The position numbers and the translations under genes were made by a program. This document shows positions 59,363 to 64,000 of a stretch of DNA of 64,000 bases, piece by piece (positions within the stretch are counted from its first letter, which is position 1; each line of letters begins with the position of its first letter). The notes under the pieces were generated by a model that was given only the letters and a program-made list of their open reading frames with translations, ran no database searches and was not told where the DNA came from. Location of the stretch: assembly GCA_963704675.1 (NCBI GenBank), contig OY969928.1, forward strand, positions 496,001 through 560,000, in the 5' to 3' direction. This DNA comes from DASUVM01 sp963704675. GTDB taxonomy: Bacteria; Patescibacteriota; Saccharimonadia; Saccharimonadales; Saccharimonadaceae.

Positions 59363-61001
59363 TTCCTACGATTATAACAAAGTCTGCGGTTGACGTCACA
59401 CCTGATGGTAAGGTTGTTGAAGCAGATTGCACTCCAAAGAGTGTTTTGAGTTTCTTAAGTGTCGCGGGCTTCTTGCCCTTACTAAGGTCGTAAATTGCGA
59501 TTGGCGTCGCACCCGCTGAGGTAGGTGCATTGCCCACTTGGTTAACTGCCAAGCCGGCCTCAGCGAGAGTTGTTGCTTTTGTCTGTGCCGCGCCTGCGAC
59601 ACCCGAGGCATTAAAGACATCGATTTTTGCCCCTTCAAGCGTGGCGGCATCTTGATTGGCAAATGCTTTCACTGCTGAGTGAATTTGCGTATATACAAAC
59701 TGACCAGCAGTCGGACAAACATCAGGGTTACAGAAACCCATAAGTGGTTTTTCTTCACTATTTAGCTCTAATGATCGGATATTATTAGAGCTAATCTCAC
59801 GGCCCAGCTTAATCAGTGTCTTCACTTCATCGGCTTCAAAATTGGTTTTTACGTTATCGCCAAGGGCATCAAGTAAATTATTGACGGCTACCGGATTTGC
59901 CAATACACCAGCGCTTGTTGCCTTATCTTTTAAAGCTACAATGATCTTTCGTTGGTTCTTCTCACGATCAAAGTTTGATTGCTCAAAACCATATGTAGGG
60001 GCTCGATCACCTCGCGCCTGCGCAAGATAAAGCGCATGCTCAGCATCAAGTTGCGCAGGACCATTTGGATAGTCGATAAAATGACCGTTTGGTGGACAAC
60101 GTTTAATGACTTCAGCACGAGACAACCTACCAACGCCACACTTCCAATCAAAGTTACTATCCATTTGCCCCCTAGGATCACGGCTTTCTATAGTGACCGT
60201 AATACCGCCAACCGCAGCGACTGCCTGACGTAACACCGTATAATTAACATGAACTGCATATTGCACATCCAGTCCCAATACTTCTCCTGTTTTCTTACGG
60301 AGAGCATCCTGCCCGGCAGCTTCATTGCCCGGCGGGTTATAGCCGCGATAACATGCATATAATTCGTTAACCTTACCTTGATAACCTGAATTGCAGGCCT
60401 TACCGTATTTCACTCTCAGATCACGAGGAATACTAACCATAAAAGCATCTTTCTTCTTCTGGTTAACGCTGAGGACCATAATTGAATCAGTGAGGCTCGC
60501 GCCTTCATGCCCCGGATCATCCTCAGATGTACCAAATAGCAAGATATTAGAACGACCATTTTCGTCGGTCTTGAGCGGTTTACCCTCAGAAAAAATTGCG
60601 CTCAAAACATTACCTTTAAATACCTTGCCGCTATTAACAAAGAATTTATAGGCGAAATAGCCAGCGCCAATGAGAATCAGTGCCAAGAGGATTAATATAA
60701 GACGTTTAACCGTCTTGCGCGAAGGCCTATGGAGTCGAAAACCTTTTTTCTTTTTTTCTTTATGTCGAGGTTTGTGATCTTCGAGCGGAAGAGGCGGCGT
60801 TGCGGTCAGTGTTGCTGTTGAATGAAAATAATCAGATGCCTGTGAACGAAGCGGCGCTTCTTGACGTGATTTTAACGATTGCCCTCCCGATGTGCGTGAG
60901 GAGTTCTGTTTATTCACGCTATCAAGACCAGGCCGGGCGCCTTCTGTGCCCTCCTGTCGTCGGGGAATAAAAAATCCATCAATACTGTTATGCTTTGTCA
61001 T
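59337..61001 (-). CDS. LytR-CpsA-Psr (LCP) cell envelope protein
   Basis: 554 residues. A long, charged cytosolic N-terminus (1-90) is followed by a membrane helix (about 93-113) and the LCP domain (about 150-390) with NILLFGTSEDD, SDxxMV-like DSIMVLSVN, SIPRDLRVKYG, LDAEHALYLAQARGD and the acidic/Arg residues of the active site. A C-terminal LytR_C domain (about 445-545, KIDVFNASGVAGAAQTKATTL) follows. LCP enzymes attach teichoic-acid-like or capsular polymers from undecaprenyl carriers to peptidoglycan, which links it functionally to uppS. Confidence 0.93.
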   Translation of the reverse strand: MTKHNSIDGFFIPRRQEGTEGARPGLDSVNKQNSSRTSGGQSLKSRQEAPLRSQASDYFHSTATLTATPPLPLEDHKPRHKEKKKKGFRLHRPSRKTVKRLILILLALILIGAGYFAYKFFVNSGKVFKGNVLSAIFSEGKPLKTDENGRSNILLFGTSEDDPGHEGASLTDSIMVLSVNQKKKDAFMVSIPRDLRVKYGKACNSGYQGKVNELYACYRGYNPPGNEAAGQDALRKKTGEVLGLDVQYAVHVNYTVLRQAVAAVGGITVTIESRDPRGQMDSNFDWKCGVGRLSRAEVIKRCPPNGHFIDYPNGPAQLDAEHALYLAQARGDRAPTYGFEQSNFDREKNQRKIIVALKDKATSAGVLANPVAVNNLLDALGDNVKTNFEADEVKTLIKLGREISSNNIRSLELNSEEKPLMGFCNPDVCPTAGQFVYTQIHSAVKAFANQDAATLEGAKIDVFNASGVAGAAQTKATTLAEAGLAVNQVGNAPTSAGATPIAIYDLSKGKKPATLKKLKTLFGVQSASTTLPSGVTSTADFVIIVGNGTAQNAQ

Positions 61002-61177
61002 AAATTCGCTTCATTAACTATAGCGCGTTTTGAGCAGCTATCAAAGTCAGAATGATACGAAAACAACGTTTTTCTGCGTTGTATCTGTTATGGTTTGGTT
61101 TAAGAACATGCTTTTCCACACTCGCCCGATCCTGTTACTGTATATTAAGTTTGCAATTAATTGTTTATGATAGAAGG

Positions 61178-61861
61178 ATGAACGAACAACTACCGCAAAG
61201 TCCGCCGCCAACGCAACAACCTCAACCTATCATTGAGGACGTTAAACCTGCGCTACCCCCCTCAGAAGAATTCAAAACAAATCCTTGGCGACAACTTAAA
61301 CCCGTTTTTTCAGTAGTATTATTTGTCATTGGTGTTGTCATTGCGGCGACAATCATTAATGCGTTTGTCTTTCAATCTTACTATGTCGAAGGGACCAGTA
61401 TGACGCCAACTCTGCAAGATCATGATCGTCTTATTATTGATAAGCTCGGTCGTTCAAGCTCAATAATACAAGGTAAATCTTATATACCCGGGCGAGGCCA
61501 GATTATTATTCTAGATAGCGTTTTTAAAGACCGCCAAGGCAATCCCGAACAGCTGATTAAGCGCGTTATAGGCTTGCCTGGTGAACGCGTCGTAATTAAA
61601 GAGGGTATTATTACAATATATAATCAAGATTCCCCTGAAGGTTTTAATGTTGATAAAAACCTTAACCTCTCGCTTGCTCCAACTTTTACTTCAGAGCCTA
61701 TTGATATTGTGTTAGCCGATAATGAAATCTATGTTGTTGGTGATAACCGCGCCCCTGGCGGCTCGCTTGATTCACGCTCCTTTGGACCAGTTGATATCAA
61801 AAATATTGAAGGCCGTCTTTGGGCGCGAATCTTCCCTTTTAACCAAGGGCGCACTTTTTAA
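61178..61861 (+). CDS. lepB: signal peptidase I (copy 1)
   Basis: Start at ATG 61178 (MNEQLPQSPPPTQQ); the longer frame from 61052 has a poor N-terminus. The ribosome site GAAGG touches the ATG, while TATGAT lies 7 nt upstream, so a leaderless start is more likely. 227 residues: a membrane helix (about 40-62), then catalytic Ser in VEGTSMTPTLQDHD and Lys in LIKRVIGLPGERV; GDNRAPGGSLDSRSFG is the C-terminal box. It cuts signal peptides from Sec-exported proteins. Confidence 0.94.
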   Translation: MNEQLPQSPPPTQQPQPIIEDVKPALPPSEEFKTNPWRQLKPVFSVVLFVIGVVIAATIINAFVFQSYYVEGTSMTPTLQDHDRLIIDKLGRSSSIIQGKSYIPGRGQIIILDSVFKDRQGNPEQLIKRVIGLPGERVVIKEGIITIYNQDSPEGFNVDKNLNLSLAPTFTSEPIDIVLADNEIYVVGDNRAPGGSLDSRSFGPVDIKNIEGRLWARIFPFNQGRTF

Positions 61862-61867
61862 TAGTTT

Positions 61868-62473
61868 ATGAAAGATCGAGCACCAGCCACAACCGATAAA
61901 ACTAGAATCTTTCGAGATATTTTAAGTATCATTGGATTCGTCGCCGCAATTTGGCTCGGTGCCTTGCTGCTAAACAGCTTTGTATTTCAAACTTATACTG
62001 TTGAGGGTGAAAGCATGAAGGATACGCTGCAAACTGGTGATCATCTTTTTGTTAATAAACTACCCGTTACAAGCGCGCGAATTACCGGCAAACAGTATAT
62101 TCCTAATCGCGGCCAAGTGATTGTCTTTGAAAATCCCTTACCCGAATTACGCCGGGAAGAAGCATTCCTCGTAAAGCGCGTGGTCGGTCTGCCCAGCGAA
62201 CGAATTGTCGTCAAGAATGGTGAGGTGAGAGTCTATAATGCCGCACATCCAGACGGCTTTAATCCAGATCTTACCTACATCGGGCCCAAGCAACCGACTG
62301 AAGGTGACGTAGACATCACCATACCTGATGATGAATTATTTGTAGCTGGTGACAATCGCATTAGCCAACACTCGTTCGATTCGCGCAATGGCCTCAGTAC
62401 AATTCCCTTAAGCCTTGTGCAAGGCCAAGTAGCTGCTCGAATCTACCCTTTCAACAAAATTCGTGGCTTATAA
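61868..62473 (+). CDS. lepB: signal peptidase I (copy 2)
   Basis: 201 residues, 6 nt downstream of copy 1 with the same order of elements: membrane helix (about 15-37), Ser in VEGESMKDTLQTGD, Lys in LVKRVVGLPSERI and GDNRISQHSFDSR. Catalytic residues are intact in both copies, so both are probably active. They could differ in substrate choice or arise from a recent tandem duplication. Confidence 0.94.
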   Translation: MKDRAPATTDKTRIFRDILSIIGFVAAIWLGALLLNSFVFQTYTVEGESMKDTLQTGDHLFVNKLPVTSARITGKQYIPNRGQVIVFENPLPELRREEAFLVKRVVGLPSERIVVKNGEVRVYNAAHPDGFNPDLTYIGPKQPTEGDVDITIPDDELFVAGDNRISQHSFDSRNGLSTIPLSLVQGQVAARIYPFNKIRGL

Positions 62474-62475
62474 AC

Positions 62476-63351
62476 TTAAAGTAAGCTTTTCACTATTCGT
62501 TCAAGATCTTCATCAGACTTATAACGTATCATCAACTGACCACCTTTTGCCATTGTTTTTACCTGCACAGAAGCATTGAGACGTTTTGCGAGCTTACGCG
62601 TTGCGGGTGTTTCACTTCGCGCCTTTGCTTCACCAGCCTTGCGGTCTTTATTACCCGACTTATAGCCAATAACATATTGTTCAGTTTTACGAACCGACCA
62701 CCCATTATTAATAATTAAGTCTAGTAGTATCTGCTGCTGTTTTGGCTCCACGATTGCCAAAATTTGGCGAGCATGTGCTTCTGAGATCTTGCCTTCAACC
62801 AACGCTTCCTTGGCTGCCTGAGGCAGGTTCAATAAACGCACAATATTACTAATTGTGCTAATGGCGCGGCCACCAAGACGTTGGCTCACTTCTTCATACG
62901 TTAAATTAAATTGATCACGAAGCTTTGCATAAGCAGTCGCGGTTTCAAGCGGATTCAGATCACGCCGATGCAAATTTTCAATCAATGAAAGTTCAAGTTT
63001 ATTTTGGTCACTGAGTGTTCGAATAATAGCCGGAATCTCTTGGATACCGGCTTGTTTCGCCGCTCGCCAACGACGTTCACCGGCAACTATGACATAACTA
63101 TCGCCATCCGGTGTTACAACAATCGGCTGCAAAACACCGTGAAGCTTAATCGATTCAGCCAGTTCATCAAGTGCATCTTGCTCAAAATGACGGCGTGGTT
63201 GATTAGTATCGGCTTGAATCTTTGCAACTGGTAAATGCTTATATTCAGAAAGTTTAGTATCTTCTTTTGCCGTCGGATCAAAAGCTTCATCAAGTAATTG
63301 CGCAGGAATCAGTGAATCAAATCCACGTCCTAAACCTTTTTTTATTACCAT
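62476..63351 (-). CDS. parB: chromosome partitioning protein ParB
   Basis: 291 residues. The N-terminal CTPase/ParB domain has LPVAKIQADTNQPRRHFEQDALDELAESIKLHGVLQPIVV and VAGERRWRAAKQAG, with ELSLIENLHRRDLNPLETA. A helix-turn-helix lies at about 150-190 (LTYEEVSQRLGGRAISTISNIVRLLNLPQ), and the C-terminal dimerisation domain ends the protein. It binds parS and loads SMC or guides ParA. The ATG overlaps the parA stop by one base (TAATG). Confidence 0.96.
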   Translation of the reverse strand: MVIKKGLGRGFDSLIPAQLLDEAFDPTAKEDTKLSEYKHLPVAKIQADTNQPRRHFEQDALDELAESIKLHGVLQPIVVTPDGDSYVIVAGERRWRAAKQAGIQEIPAIIRTLSDQNKLELSLIENLHRRDLNPLETATAYAKLRDQFNLTYEEVSQRLGGRAISTISNIVRLLNLPQAAKEALVEGKISEAHARQILAIVEPKQQQILLDLIINNGWSVRKTEQYVIGYKSGNKDRKAGEAKARSETPATRKLAKRLNASVQVKTMAKGGQLMIRYKSDEDLERIVKSLL

Positions 63352-64000
63352 TATGCTGTCTCCTCCAGGCGTTTCAGGATCTCTTTGGTTAGTGCTTTAT
63401 AAGCCCTGGCACCTTTGCTCCATTTATCATACATGCCAACTGGCACGCCATGACTCGGCGCTTCGGCTAAGCGTACATTTCGCGGAATAACCGTTTCAAA
63501 TACCTTACCCGGAAAATGCTTCTTAACCTCTTCGAGCACCTGCTGACTCAGCGTCGTGCGACCATCATACATTGTGAGCACTACACCGAGCAGATCAAGC
63601 TTCGCATTCATGCGTTCTCGAATAAGCTTCATTGTCTCAAGTAATTGTCCCAATCCTTCAAGCGCGTAAAATTCTGCCTGCACAGGTAAAAGAATGCGAT
63701 CAGCTGCAATCAATGCATTAACAGTCAGTAAACTAAGGCTCGGTGGGCAATCAATTAAAATAACGTCGTACTCAAGTGGCTCAAGCGCCAATTTTAAACG
63801 CGAAAACCGCTTATCGGCAGCCGCCAACTGCACCTCAACGTCTGCTAATTGCGGCAAACTCGGCAATAAATCAACACCAGGCACTGAAGTTTTTTGAATA
63901 ACAGCATTTGCTTCGGCACTACCGCCTAATACATCAACCAACGTTACTTTAAGTTTCTGTTTCTCAACGCCCAAACCGCTCGTTGTATTACCTTGCGGAT
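63351..64000 (-). CDS. parA: chromosome partitioning ATPase ParA, 5' end outside window
   Basis: The frame runs off the right edge, so the start and the Walker A loop are not seen. The last visible upstream codons read DPQGNTTSGLGVE, the switch region of ParA/Soj, so the TTG at 63974 is an internal codon, not the start. Further landmarks are VILIDCPPSLSLLTVNALIAADRILLPVQAEFYALEGLGQL and VIPRNVRLAEAPSHGVPVGMYDKWSKGARAY. It is the partner of ParB and probably lies close to the replication origin. Confidence 0.95.
   Translation of the reverse strand, partial: PQGNTTSGLGVEKQKLKVTLVDVLGGSAEANAVIQKTSVPGVDLLPSLPQLADVEVQLAAADKRFSRLKLALEPLEYDVILIDCPPSLSLLTVNALIAADRILLPVQAEFYALEGLGQLLETMKLIRERMNAKLDLLGVVLTMYDGRTTLSQQVLEEVKKHFPGKVFETVIPRNVRLAEAPSHGVPVGMYDKWSKGARAYKALTKEILKRLEETA

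Noticed and set aside
63351..63974. parA start at TTG 63974
   Set aside because: The frame stays open to the window edge and the upstream codons spell the conserved ParA DPQGN motif, so the true start is outside.
1..64000. tRNA genes, rRNA genes and CRISPR arrays
   Set aside because: I found no T-arm GGTTCGAnnCC with a matching acceptor stem in an intergenic gap, no rRNA landmarks and no regularly spaced direct repeats.

Overview
The window is bacterial chromosome with almost no noncoding excess. It has about 65 protein genes, no rRNA or tRNA that I can recognise, no CRISPR array, no prophage and no intact transposase. The most likely source is a small-genome Patescibacteria/CPR bacterium, probably Candidatus Saccharibacteria (TM7). 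This is inference from several points: dense short operons; aminoacyl-tRNA synthetases and ribosome factors without biosynthetic genes; a ribosome-to-proS cluster that lacks pyrH, cdsA and dxr; FtsEX with coiled-coil CHAP hydrolases; and many short orphan proteins. TGA is used as a stop throughout, and both RF1 and RF2 are present, so the code is standard and the UGA-as-glycine lineages are excluded.

Layout. 1-4.5 kb: a truncated DUF1801 gene, a DUF1761 membrane protein, glycyl-tRNA synthetase and small orphan helical proteins. 4.5-9.9 kb (minus): histidine kinase, response regulator and recO in an overlapping operon, then a membrane-anchored protein, a methyltransferase, xseB/xseA and a flippase-like membrane protein. 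10-11.5 kb (plus): a Trm11-like methyltransferase and rpmA. 11.6-20.3 kb (minus): an orphan, a lone receiver protein, an S41 protease, two tandem CHAP hydrolases, ftsX, ftsE, an orphan and prfB. 20.7-28.8 kb (minus): murD, an M16 peptidase, secA, hpf, serS and an orphan. 28.9-30.6 kb (plus): an ABC-F ATPase. 30.6-41 kb (minus): two orphans, a MacB-like ABC exporter, a P-type ATPase, DUF427, a bactofilin-like membrane protein and typA. 41-44 kb: small accessory genes, including a frameshifted gene and a gene remnant. 44-52.4 kb (minus): lysS, greA, proS, a CPBP protease, rseP, uppS, frr, tsf and rpsB. 52.5-57.4 kb: two orphans, then rpmE, prfA, a SpoU methyltransferase and prmC (plus). 57.4-64 kb: htrA, a membrane protein, an LCP protein, two tandem signal peptidases, parB and the 3' part of parA. 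ParAB suggests that the origin may be near the right edge.

The genes serve three linked jobs: translation and its quality control (release factors with PrmC, RRF, EF-Ts, HPF, TypA, GreA, synthetases); envelope construction and turnover (MurD, UppS, LCP, FtsEX-CHAP, SecA, LepB, RseP, HtrA, S41); and DNA repair and segregation (RecO, ExoVII, alkyladenine glycosylase, ParAB).

The most interesting signals are non-coding. Many start codons lie only 5-10 nt downstream of a -10 box, often the extended form TGnTAnnnT, which implies widespread leaderless transcription. A 142-bp cloverleaf-shaped inverted repeat lies at 14333-14474. A perfect 20-bp inverted repeat lies between two divergent leaderless promoters at 9943-10013. 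An unidentified structured RNA candidate ending in a terminator lies at about 20330-20663.
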